Assembly (NCBI RefSeq): GCF_907164915.1
Contig: NC_061870.1
Span: forward strand, 25,643,348 to 25,707,347
Origin: Impatiens glandulifera
Taxonomy: Eukaryota; Streptophyta; Magnoliopsida; Ericales; Balsaminaceae
Direction of reading: 5' to 3'
Length of the DNA stretch: 64,000 nt
Shown here piece by piece: positions 25,831-36,544 of the stretch (position 1 is the first letter of the stretch; every line of letters starts with the position of its first letter). The position numbers were made by a program, and so were the translations under genes. The notes under the pieces were generated by a model. That model saw only the letters and a list, made by a program, of their open reading frames with translations. It searched no databases and was not told where the DNA came from.

Positions 25831-26918
25831 AATTCTAATAACTCATTATTGACAAATAACTTTAAATTCGATTATTTTGTCTCATTTACTATTAAAAATG
25901 GACGACACGAATTGAGAAATCATCATCAAGACAATTGGATGTATAAGTAGCAAACGACTCATAAAAGATTGAAAGTATTATTGAAATTTTAAAAATTCGA
26001 AAAGAAATTTTTGATTCGTCTAAATAAGTACTCCGAGGTAGAAAAGACATCACATATATGGTTCTGAGTTCAAGTTTGTCAAACGACAAATTCTACCTAT
26101 AGTTAAATTGTTAAGTGTATTTGCTTTAAATCTTTGTGGCCACACTTATATTTATATTTATTCATAACAAAATTATTTGTTAAGGAAATAAAAATAAAAT
26201 TAGTTGCAACTTTTCATGCAAGTTTCTTTTAATTTGCTCACGTGGACATATCATGATTTAAAAGTCTCCAAATAGTAATGCCTGTTTAAGAATTTGACTA
26301 ATAAAATTGATGGCTAGATTCATTCGTTCACATCATGAAATTCAAGAATTATTCTTCCTTTTATTTTATTTTATTTTCTTGAAAGGTCAAATATTTCATT
26401 TATTCTATTTTATCATTTTAGAAAAATTTAATATAAAAAAAACTAGTATATCAATTTACTTTTATTTAAATAAGATAGTTAAAGAGACTAAAGAGACCTT
26501 AATTAAGATATGGTAAATAGATAAGGATAAAAAATCATAAAGAGAACAATTTTTTTGGGAGTCAACTATGTGGATAGGAAATGAACCTTATATTATGGGA
26601 TTTTTCATTTGAGTGTGTTTCATGAACTCTTGTTATATTTTATTGGGTTCAATTAATAAGTAATGACATGTACTTTATTGACTATTTTCATAATTAATGG
26701 ACTTTTGTGTTAATTGTGATAATAATAATTTATTCAGTTTAGAACCAATAATGTTTAAATATGGGACAAATGTAAAAAAAGGAGCAAGTAAATAAAAACC
26801 ACAAAGTCTTAACCTACAAAATCAAATGATAACAAAACAAAAAGATATTAGAGAACTTAGATAAAATGAAATAATTATTATGGTGAGATTGTGAAGAAAA
26901 CGAACTATCTATTGGGTG

Positions 26919-26919
26919 T

Positions 26920-26950
<31 letters not shown>

Positions 26951-26951
26951 T
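26919..26951. repeat. (TTTA)n microsatellite
   Basis: About eight TTTA units in a row. Confidence 0.95.
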
Positions 26952-27084
26952 TCCTTCCATAATACATCCGTTAATTATAAGAATGAATATGTACCTAGTA
27001 TAGATCTCTTTTCATCAGTTGATTAAATATTGCTTAAAAAAACTAGCAATTGAAACATCACCCAATTAAAATTATACACATTCT

Positions 27085-27350
27085 AAGGCCTTGTCGTTTT
27101 AGGTTATTTAAATAACTCAAATTCAAAAAATATATTTTCTCTCCTTATTTATCACATAACTCAATTTATTAATCAAAATATAAAAATATCTTATATTTAA
27201 AATTATTATTTTTTAAAATTTTATAATTATATATTAATACATTTTAAGTTTTTTTATCCAAAATTATCTTCATCTATTCAAAATTATCACCGATCATTAT
27301 TTTTCAAATAATCCAAATTTTAAAAAATCTTTATCCGAACACTATGAATA
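27085..27350 (+). mobile_element. MITE, family B, copy 1
   Basis: It begins near GGTTATTTAAATAACTC and contains ACATAACTCAATTTATTAATC, TATATTAATACATTTTAAG and TTCAAAATTATC, in that order. It ends with CAAATAATCC and an inverted version of the start. The same order of blocks is found at 37775-38035, 40425-40685 and 42893-43157, and in reverse at 27692-27950. Non-coding. Confidence 0.5.
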
Positions 27351-27691
27351 GCAATTAATCTGTTGACAATTGTGGCCCTTCTTCTTAAGAACATTAAACC
27401 ATGAATTGACATGTATTGGATGGAGTTTTGTTTGTTTCAATTTCATTTAATTGAGAAATGTACAATAAGGGTAGCAATTGAATTGAGTTTCATTTATAAT
27501 GTCATTATGGTTCAAGCACGCAATTCTAGAAGATGTTGAGTTTTTTTTCTTTTAAAAAAACATTTTTCTTTAATGAATATTAAAAAAAAAAAGCATAATT
27601 GACTAGATTTAGTTTTCAGGGTGGTTAGTCTCAAACTTTATAAATCAGAACATTTTAGTATAAATCAAACTTAAAATTTTTGTTTCTTAGA

Positions 27692-27804
27692 CTTTGTTTG
27701 GTTATGAGTTTTTTTTAAAATCAAGAAAGAGAAAAATTGAATGATAGGGGGTGATTTTGAGAAGATAATAATTATTTTTTGGTAAAAAGACTTAAAAGGT
27801 ATTA

Positions 27805-27835
<31 letters not shown>

Positions 27836-27950
27836 ATATAAAATAATAATTTAAATTAGAGAGTATTTTAGTATTTTGGTTAATAATTTGAGTGATTTGA
27901 TAGATAAAAAGCGAATGATGTGAAAAACCCATAACGAACTATGCCTTAGG
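27692..27950 (-). mobile_element. MITE, family B, inverted copy
   Basis: The block order of family B is read in reverse: GTGATTTTGAGAAGATAAT, GGTAAAAAGACTTAAAAGG, TATTAATATAT, then TTTTAGTATTTTGGTTAAT. Non-coding. Confidence 0.45.
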
Positions 27951-30017
27951 TAAAAATATTACAACTTAAACTATTGACTAAAGTTGTATTAATCCTAGCA
28001 ATAATACAAATTCATAGTTATGAATCTTTTCATGTGAATTAGTGGATTGGGCAAATTTGATATTCCACTTATAAGTACATTTTTTCTTTTTCTTTTTTCT
28101 ACATTTTTTTCTCTATTCTGATCATGATAAACAAACAAATTTCTCTCTTTTTTGACATCATTATTCATATTGCGTTCGCAATCAAACCTCCCGAAATAAT
28201 GATTTGTACTGAACTCTTAGAGCTAGTTTGATGTTGATTTTTATCAATAAACATCTCTTATTATATTTTATTCTTTTTCAACTATAAATTATTCAATTCT
28301 TCAAATAAAATATCTTTATTTATTTTTATAAATTTTAAATAATTTTTTTTATAAAAATACAAATGATTTTAATAACATGTTTTTTTAATAAAAATAAACA
28401 ATAAAAATTCAAATAATCTATCATCAAACAAGCTAATCAAACAAGCTAATGTTCATGAATATAGTTTTTTTTTTTCTAAGTTTGTATGATTGATTTTCTT
28501 GTCTTCTATTTATTTATTTATTTCTACCTCTTTTCTCTCACCATGGTAAAACTAAAGATGATTTTAATTATTTATGTCAAATGATTAAAATATTATTATT
28601 TATATATAGAGTGTTTTGAAGACTTATTGGGTTTGAGTTATTTAAACAGTGAAATCAAAATTCATTACATTACTCTCCTTCTCACATCACATTCTTAATT
28701 ATTTAATATAATTATTTAATAAAAATATTAAAATATATTTTATTTTAAATTATTATATTATATTTTATAAAATTATTTAAATAATATGATCCATACAAAA
28801 CCTAAGATTTTTTTAAAATATTTAAAAAAATTATTTTATTTTTCTCTATTAACCACGTCATTCTATTTATTAATTAAATTACAAAAATTCATTTTATTTT
28901 TAACTTTATTTTATTATATTATATATATATTACAACATTTTAAATTATTTTACAATTTCTTAACCTTAAACCCTAAATTTGTACATTAATTCTATATATT
29001 ATTCCCATAATCCTAGAAAGAAAACCCTTAGAGCTTATTAGGTTTGATTATTTTAAAAAAAAATCTAAACATAAATAAATATTACTTCGTCTATCTATTA
29101 ATTAATAATATTACTCAATTCATTAATAAAAAAAACTACTAAAAATACAGTAATACATTTTAAGTCAATTTAACCGAATACAATTTAATCTTCTCAAAAT
29201 AACAATTTACAAAATAAAAATAGGTGATAATTTTGAGAAGGTAAAATTTTTTTATTTTGATAAAAAAACACATAAAATGTATTAATATATATAATAATAA
29301 AATATAAAATATTTTAGTATTTTGAGTAATTAATTTAATGATGTAATAAATTAAAGAAATATAATATTTTTAAGTTATAATTATTTAAATATTCTCATAT
29401 ATCATTTTATCTCTTTTTTTATCAATTACATAACTCAATTTATTAATAAAATAAAATATTAAAATATTTATTTTTAAGATACTAATTATTTTATCATTAT
29501 AAAAAAAAATAGAATTTCAGAAGGGAGCTAAAATATCCAGCTCTTGTTATCCTAGACTACACAAGAGATTTATTTTATCATTATATATTAAACTTGAAGT
29601 CTTTTACCAAAAAATAAAAAATAAATAAATAAATAAAATCCAAACTCCTTCAGTTAACCGATCAACATTTTAAAACAAATCATAGTTTATTTAAGGTAAC
29701 CCAACCAAACAAAGAAGCTCGTGGAGATTAGGATTAGTATATGATTCCGTGACGATACACACAAACAAATAGTAGTAAAGAGTCCCATCCCAGTAACTGT
29801 GCATGCTCGTTTGAATTGAAATACTTTTTGTCAGATTTTTCGACTTCTCAATCCCACTTTCATTGCAATTCTTTCTTCACCCACCCCTGATTACCACACA
29901 GCAGTCATCATCACTCTTATTTATTCTCCCCCTCCACCCTTTTCGTTTTTCAGAACTCTAACCCCAATTCAATCCAAACAGAGAAGAAGAAGAAGAAGAA
30001 GAAGAGACCTCACTCAA

Positions 30018-31844
30018 ATGGCTGATTTACATGATGCAGCAATCTGTTCTTCATCTTCCCCACCTGACCACAACATCTCATCATTTCTTCACCAAGTTCT
30101 TCTCCATTCCTCTTCATTCTCCTCTCCTTCTCATTCAATGCCCTTTCTAATTTCCCCTTTACCACCACCTCATGATCATCATCATAACATTCCCTACCGT
30201 CCAACACCCCCTGCCGAATCCTCCTCTGCTTGGAATTCTCCAAACGTTCTCCCTCCACCTCCCACCGTCCTATCCTCTTCTTCTGTCGGAAATACTGACA
30301 ATGATCCTGACGATCACTACGACTGTGAAAGCGAAGATGGGTATGAAGCTATGGTTGAAGAACAGCAACCCAAGATAGGTTCTTCTACACGCAATTATTC
30401 AAAGAGAAGTAGAGCAGCTGAAATTCATAATTTATCAGAAAAGGTTTCTTTCTTTCTTTCTTTCTTTCTTTCTTGGTTATAAATTAGTTAGATCATCGAT
30501 GATGGATCTCTACTCATCTTAGTTCGGTGGTTGATCTTAATTTGAGCAGAGGAGGAGGAGCAGGATAAATGAGAAAATGAAAGCATTACAGAAACTGATT
30601 CCAAACTCCAATAAGGTTTTTCCTCTGTCTTCTTCCTTATTCTTTCTGCAATTTTTCTTACAAATTCATCTTCTTCTTTAAACAGACTGATAAAGCATCA
30701 ATGCTTGATGAAGCCATTGAATATCTAAAACAGCTCCAGCTCCAAGTTCAGGTAAATCTACAGCCGGATCTAGTCTTTTGTGATTGTTTGATGTGAGTTT
30801 TTGAGATTATTCTCATATATGATATAACCCACCCACCCACCATCTAATCAACCGTCAATTTTTCAATCAAATCATTTAAATCAACAACCAAATAAGACGA
30901 AAAAGATAACATGTATATATGGATCTGGGTTCATACTTTTGTTTTAGAGAAGGGTTTCTACTATTGAGAAGATTAACACAACAATGAAACTATCTTTAAT
31001 GGCTTAATGCAGTTTTATGAAATAACCTTTGTTAGGAAACGACTTTTCAAATAAAGCCTATAATAATCTCATTGATGGGTCATATCGAATAGGACCCATC
31101 ATTGATTGGAGACAATAGTTTTCTTGAAATGTATATAAGTCGACAGTAGTGAGGTGTTAATCAATCCTTGTCCTTTGCTTAATGTGCAAGATTAAACCTT
31201 GACTTTGTACAGATTTAGAAAATAGACCATTCTATAATAAATAAAGTAATTAATCTTTCAGATGTTAACAATGAGAAATGGAATGAGTTTATATCCTCAA
31301 GACCTAGCACCATCATCAGGAGGAGGAGGAGGAGGATTGCAATCCAATAATCAAGTTTCCCATTTCAGAAGAGATTTTAGCCATGAAAATGGGCCAATAT
31401 CAGACAATATCTTCCATGGTCACCAAGAACATAACTTGAATTCCCAAACAATGATTCAAAATCATCTAGTGCCATATCAACATCATGATCAATACCAAAT
31501 GGAAGACAATTCGTTGGCAAGTTTTAACAAAAGAAACATGATGATTCATGCAGCTGATCAGAGAAATTCACTAGGTTAGTTATCATTCTTTTCATTCAAT
31601 TAATTACATATGGATGAATTTGATTGTTAATGAATTCTTTCTGAACCAGATTTTCAAATGGGAGATGAGTTTAAGGATGGTTTCGAATCCACAGCGCCAC
31701 CTTCTGAGAATTCAATATTTTTTGATGCCCCCTTTGAATGGGTCAGTATTTTTTGATTCATCTCTATTCATGATATGTGTATATTGGAGAGGCTGACTTG
31801 TTTTTATTTTACAGCCTGAACTAAGGAAGAGATCTTACCGATGA
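30018..31844 (+). CDS. SPT: bHLH transcription factor, SPATULA/ALCATRAZ type
   Basis: Six exons: 30018-30443, 30550-30615, 30686-30751, 31262-31574, 31650-31741, 31815-31844; all introns GT-AG; 330 aa. Residues 1-128 are Ser/Pro/His-rich with an acidic patch (DPDDHYDCESEDGYEAM). The bHLH runs from KRSRAAEIHNLSEK (129-142) through RRRSRINEKMKALQKLIP to a second helix that includes DKASMLDEAIEYLKQLQLQ. His, Glu and Arg of the E-box reader are present, so it should bind CANNTG/G-box DNA as a dimer in the nucleus. The exon breaks inside the bHLH and the block following it (MLTMRNGMSLYP) match the SPT/ALC group, which in Arabidopsis patterns carpel margin and fruit valve tissue. SPT fits better than ALC after the second helix, but the short, Gln/His/Asn-rich tail differs from Arabidopsis SPT. 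The leader has a GAA repeat at 29984-30004. Confidence 0.9.
30444..30474 (+). repeat. (TTTC)n microsatellite directly at the 5' splice site of bHLH intron 1
   Basis: The first intron (106 bp) begins GTTTCTTTC, so the donor itself is the first unit of a TTTC repeat of about seven units. The donor is weak at positions +3 to +6 compared with GTAAGT. Without splicing, the frame would add 12 residues and stop, giving 154 aa with only half of the basic region. Confidence 0.85.
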
Positions 31845-33090
31845 TGATGATGAGAATGAAGAGAATTGAAAGGGTTATTTTTATAAGTTTGGTTGAAAAT
31901 ATGTATAATTGTGTGATTGGACTAATTAATATAACTTTAATCTGTAAGGTTTTAGGGAATTTGTTAAATAAATTTGTACTTGATGTCACATCTTCTCACT
32001 TGTCATTTCGGCTCAAGAAAAGTGAAAGCAATGAGTAAAAGTTGTACTATTTACTTGTCTTCTCCATGTGTACGTCATTGTCGATGCTTTGGATTATTTG
32101 AAATTTTATTAGATTTGTTTTTTTATAAAAAATTGTTTGATAAAAAAATAATAAGGTTTCATATTGTGGATAAAATTATGTTTAATTATGATTTGATATA
32201 AAAATAAACAATGTCTAAGTTATTTATATTTTAAAATGGAGCTGATTATTTTGTTAATTTTTTTAAAAGTGTTTATTTATATTAAAAATGAAAAAAAAAT
32301 GTTTTAACAAAATTATTTAAAATTAAAATTAATAAAATTAAAATAATTTATTTTAGTGTTTTAGTTGATTAAATGAGTTATATGGTGATTAAAAGGATAG
32401 TTATATGCAGATGTATTTTAATGTTTTAATTAATAAATTTTTGAAAAAAACAAGATATGAGTAAGAGAATATTTATTAAAATAAAATAAAAACTAACCGG
32501 AAATAGAGTTTTTTAATTCAAACTTCTAGATTTATAATTTAACAAAAGCATATGGAGCTTTTGATAGAATATTATTTTAAGCATTTTAAAATAAAATTTT
32601 AATTATTATTTTAATAATAAAATTAGTTAATTTATTAAATAAAACATTTTTTTTAATTAATAATTAAATTTAAAATAATATTTTTAATAATTTATCCTAA
32701 AAATTCTAAATAATTCAATTTTTCTTTATCCGTGATTTTTTTTTCAATAATTTTTTTTAGAAATCCAACATCAAACAAGCGTGTGTTTATTTATTCAATT
32801 TGGAGATTTGCAATTTAACTCAGAACGCAAGGTTCGCAGTTTGGAGATATTAGCATTGTGAAGTAGGTATTGTTTATTTGGAAGAAGGTTAATTTTATGT
32901 ACTAGAGAAAATAATTAATTCTAATTTTGACATTTGTAATTGATGATTCAAATTTTATATTATTTTTTAAATAAATCACAGCCTACACATGTGTATATAA
33001 ATTAATGAAAAAATTATATGAGTTAATGTTTTAATATTAGTATATTCTAGATTAAAATTCAAAAATAACTCGATTTAAAAAATGACGGTA
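31845..33090. other. 3' flank of the bHLH gene and AT-rich intergenic DNA
   Basis: The bHLH gene's 3'UTR probably lies within the first 200-400 bp. No clear polyadenylation signal could be chosen among many AATAAA-like words. Nothing else was recognised. Confidence 0.5.
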
Positions 33091-33099
33091 ACGAAATCT

Positions 33100-33780
33100 C
33101 TAATATCTGGTCAACAATTTGTCCGTCTCTATAGCCAAGCCAAGAAACATCTTAAACAGCCCTCGCATAGCAATCACAAGCCTAAACCAATATGGAATGA
33201 GTTCATCTCCTTCCTTGATTCAAACAAGGAGAATCATTAGCAGCCTACAATCTATAGCAACTAGTCAATTGTCATTGTCGATTCGTCACAAATTTCCAGA
33301 CTCCATTTCGCACACCATCTTTGACAAAACTCATAACATATCTCACTGCATATTGCAAAACTATAATGAAATCGCTTAGATTTGAATTAGGTAATTTTAT
33401 CCCATCAAGAACATATATATATGAGACAATTTTAGTATTTTCTTTCTTAAGAGATAAAATTTGATCTTTTTATTTAGGTTAACTCCAATCGAAATTTCTT
33501 CAGAGTGAATTCATACATTTTCATCACGTTCTTCTCCATTACGTTTTTCTGCTCATGAATCCTCGCCAACAAAATAGTAATTTGAGGTGGGGTATAATCA
33601 AGATCAAGATGTTCATTGAGAAATTTGATTGCATTCTTTTACTAAAACTTCATGGGCTGATTGAATCGCCTCAGAATTGTAAGGAAACTTAGCTGTATGA
33701 AGTTTAGTGGGAGCGGATTTAACCCACGAAACGATAGCAAAGAGTTTCGCTGTAAAAGCTTTCATTTACCATTTAAATAA
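33100..33780 (-). pseudogene. Decayed coding remnant of unknown family
   Basis: Read on the minus strand, 33490-33775 carries a non-repetitive, amphipathic peptide in two frames: KLFAIVSWVKSAPTKLHTA, ...NSEAIQSAHEVLVKECN. After a shift of frame near 33630-33640 it continues with FLNEHLDLDYTPPQITILL, ARIHEQKNVMEKNVMKMYE, FTLKKFRLELT. Further along, 33120-33220 gives IPYWFRLVIAMRGLFKMFL. Base use and amino-acid composition look like old protein-coding sequence rather than chance AT-rich frames. I do not recognise the family. It is broken by stops and frameshifts and no start is visible. Confidence 0.5.
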
Positions 33781-34243
33781 TAAATTTGACATCTCCATAC
33801 AATTATTTACATAAAATTGACATTTTTTCATTGTTTATTTGCGTTTTTTTTGTGAGTTTTATTGTGTATATATATAGATTAATATGTTTAATTATTATAT
33901 AGTTTGATTTATTAAAATATGATATTATAATTATTTGATTAATTAAATTAAATTTTAATACTATGCAATATTGAATAGTTATTTATTTATTGAATGTAGT
34001 ATTATTTTATTATGTGATTTAAAAAAATATATATATTTTACTGATTTAATAGTTATAAACAAATAAGAATTCAAATTAAGTATTTTTTTAATAAAAAAAA
34101 CCTCTTTAAATCTAATATAAAATCAACTATTGATTTAACATTTTATACTAACTTACTACAAAAACAAACTAACATTCCTTTCTTTTTTTCCTTGAAAATA
34201 TTTGGCCTAAGGACACATTTAAATAAAAATATTTGTTGGATTC

Positions 34244-34702
34244 TGATAGACCCTAAGCATCAATGCCTCGGTCGTAGAATAATTCCAGCAACCTTTCTCG
34301 CCACCCGGTCTCGGTCCTATGGTGCACATGGGCCAGATTTATGTTTTGTTGTATTAATATTTTGTTTTACTTTCCTTTTCTATTTTACAAACCGAATTCT
34401 GTTATTTTCTAGTATTTGTTGTAACCGAATATTATGGGGCAAGACATCACCTATATAAAGTTGATCTTTCTTCCCCAAGGACCCAAGAATGGAATAATGA
34501 AGATATGAACTTCGGCTTTATTCATCTATTATTATTTACTATGGACTGTTTGATATAGACCAACAGTATTTCTCTTCGCACCTTTGATTCTTCTATCCCC
34601 CCCCCCAAATTCTCTATTGAAATCCTTCCGCTGCCTTTTGATTGTAGAATTTCCACCTTGATTCTTGAACCCAAAACACATCTTACGAAACAAGTCGTAA
34701 CA
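34244..34702 (+). repeat. 5' LTR of the gag-only element
   Basis: 459 bp. Possible promoter CCTATATAAAGTTG near 34450-34463. A run of ten C (34600-34609) lies in the R/U5 part. Confidence 0.85.
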
Positions 34703-34706
34703 TTCT

Positions 34707-34718
34707 TGGTATCAGAGC
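34707..34718 (+). other. Primer-binding site (initiator tRNA-Met)
   Basis: TGGTATCAGAGC, the standard complement of the 3' end of plant initiator tRNA-Met, four bases after the LTR. Confidence 0.85.
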
Positions 34719-34757
34719 AAGACGATTCTCAAATGAAAGAACCCGGTAGCAGCAAAG

Positions 34758-35798
34758 ATGGATGATCTTAAGACCCTACTCGAAGGGCTGACCCAACAAT
34801 ATGCCTCCATGAATACTGCCCTGCGACAACATATGACCGAACATGCTGCCTTGCACAATGTTTTTCTGCAAAATATGAACAGAAGGTATGCTGCTGGAAA
34901 AAGCTTGACAACCATTGAAAAAGGTGCGTTTAATAATGGCCAAAATCCCAGCACCCGACCCTATAATATTGCTTCTTGTTACCTTCCTCCAACCCGGCTC
35001 ACAAAAGTTAATATTCTTGAATTTGATGGGACTGATTTGGAGGGCTGGCTCTTATTTGCCGAGAAAACCTTTAGGGTGAGCAAGACGAATGATGCCACAA
35101 AGCTGGACATTGTCCGCACTCACTTTTCGAAAGAGGCAAGAACGTGGCATGAATCATATTTGCAGAATCGCAACCAAAAGGTAGCATTGACGTGGGATGC
35201 ATTCAAGAGCGATCTCTTGCTGCGATTCGGTCACAGGCTTTTGTACAGCGCCATGCCGTCGCTGCTGCCCAAACCATGCATTTTTAACACGGTCTGGCCG
35301 AGCACAAACCGGACGACCAATCCCTTGGAAGACCGACGTTATACTTGCAATGAAAAATGGAAGCTCAATCATATGTGCAAATCCAGTTTGTTCATGGCCC
35401 CGGCTAATCAGCAAGAAGTTCAAGAACTCGTTCAAGAACCCGTCCAAGAATCAGATTTTTATGACCCACCTTTGGTGCTTGAGACAAGGGACGAACGTGT
35501 CATTATCTTGCACACTTTCTCGGTCCAGCAAGGTGCCCTTCGGTCGCGGGTCAACATAATACAAGGCAGCCAGCTAGAAAAGGCCTTGGAAAATCATAAT
35601 GTTGCTGCCACTGTACAAATAATCAGCAAGAACGAATGCCAAAGTGTTTCACTTGTTTTGGAAGACGCTCCTGAAAATTTCCAAAAAATAATCAAAGGGC
35701 TCACCCAGCAAACCAACAACCGAACACCAGCCAGGAAGGTAGTCGGAAGACATGGCTATGTTGTTGCGCATGTGTTGCTGGTATGGATAAAGGACTAG
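34758..35798 (+). CDS. Retrotransposon gag protein (346 aa)
   Basis: Intact frame from ATG 34758 to TAG. An N-terminal coiled-coil-like stretch (MDDLKTLLEGLTQQYASM) is followed by LEFDGTDLEGWLLFAEKTF and ARTWHESYLQ...WDAFKSDLLLRFG, the core of the plant gypsy gag domain (about residues 90-155). A degenerate zinc-knuckle-like block (YTCNEKWKLNHMCKSSLFM, about 195-213) keeps only two Cys, so RNA binding through it is doubtful. After residue 220 come repeats of QE(L/P)VQE and a stretch I do not recognise. Gag packages the element's RNA. A frame this long after clear LTR divergence is noteworthy, but single-copy survival by chance is possible. Confidence 0.7.
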   Translation: MDDLKTLLEGLTQQYASMNTALRQHMTEHAALHNVFLQNMNRRYAAGKSLTTIEKGAFNNGQNPSTRPYNIASCYLPPTRLTKVNILEFDGTDLEGWLLFAEKTFRVSKTNDATKLDIVRTHFSKEARTWHESYLQNRNQKVALTWDAFKSDLLLRFGHRLLYSAMPSLLPKPCIFNTVWPSTNRTTNPLEDRRYTCNEKWKLNHMCKSSLFMAPANQQEVQELVQEPVQESDFYDPPLVLETRDERVIILHTFSVQQGALRSRVNIIQGSQLEKALENHNVAATVQIISKNECQSVSLVLEDAPENFQKIIKGLTQQTNNRTPARKVVGRHGYVVAHVLLVWIKD

Positions 35799-36068
35799 GC
35801 TTGGTTGTTTGAAGACATTCTGGAGTATGCCCGGAAGAAAAATGGCCCTTTTGCCGCACCGGGCGTGCTGGGCCGAAGGAAGGACTGGTCGTGGAGCAGG
35901 AAGACCGAAGGCTTCTAAGAAATGCGGTCCTAGACTCCAACACTTGCGGGACTTGCTGAAGTCCGACCGAATTTTTTGAAATATTGAGCATGCGCATTAA
36001 ATGCTCGGAAGACTCGGAAGACCACGATCTTTTCCGTCGAGGGCGACGAATTTTGAAGGGAGAGATAA

Positions 36069-36544
36069 TGCTAGGGTCTAAAATCAAGGCCTCGGTCCTA
36101 GAATAAATTTCAGCAACCTTTCTCGGCACCAGGTCTCGATCCTATGGTGCACATGGGCCAAATTTCTGTTTTGTTGTATTGATATTTTGTTTTGCTTTCT
36201 TTTTCTATTTTACAAACCGAATTCTGTTATTTTCGAGTATTTGTTGTAACCGAATATTATGGGGCAAGACATCACATATATAAGGATGATCTTTCTTCCC
36301 CAAGGACCCATGAATAGAATGATGAAGATGTGACTTCGCCCATATTCGTCTATTTATTATTATGGACTGTTTGGTATAGACCAACAATATTTCTTTTCGC
36401 ACCCTTGGTTCTTTTATCCCCTCACCCCCAAATTCTCTACAGAAAACCTTCCGCTGCCCTTTGATTGTAGAATTTCCACCGGTCTTAAAAATTAAAAACT
36501 TGATTCTTGAACCCAAAACACACCTTACGAAACAAGTCGTAACA
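36069..36544 (+). repeat. 3' LTR of the gag-only element
   Basis: 476 bp. It matches the 5' LTR throughout, with substitutions and a 19-bp insertion (GGTCTTAAAAATTAAAAAC). Confidence 0.85.

Larger units (their letters stand above)
25836..29700. other. AT-rich intergenic region with MITEs
   Basis: No gene was recognised in nearly 4 kb. The region holds MITE family B copies at 27085-27350 and 27692-27950 (inverted), weaker related stretches near 28615-28780 and 29000-29480, and a TTTA microsatellite. The short frames at 26307-26516 and 28786-28989 are Phe/Leu/Lys-rich and resemble chance. Confidence 0.5.
34244..36544 (+). mobile_element. Non-autonomous gag-only LTR retrotransposon, 2.3 kb
   Basis: LTRs lie at 34244-34702 and 36069-36544 with TG...CA ends, flanked by GATTC and GATTT (one mismatch). 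A primer-binding site TGGTATCAGAGC (34707-34718, matching initiator tRNA-Met) follows the 5' LTR after four bases. A purine tract AAGGGAGAGATAA precedes the 3' LTR. The 1.37-kb interior has one long frame encoding gag and no protease, RT, RNase H or integrase. The LTRs differ by many substitutions and a 19-bp indel near 36480-36500, so the insertion is old. It is comparable to other elements that depend on partners for movement. Confidence 0.85.
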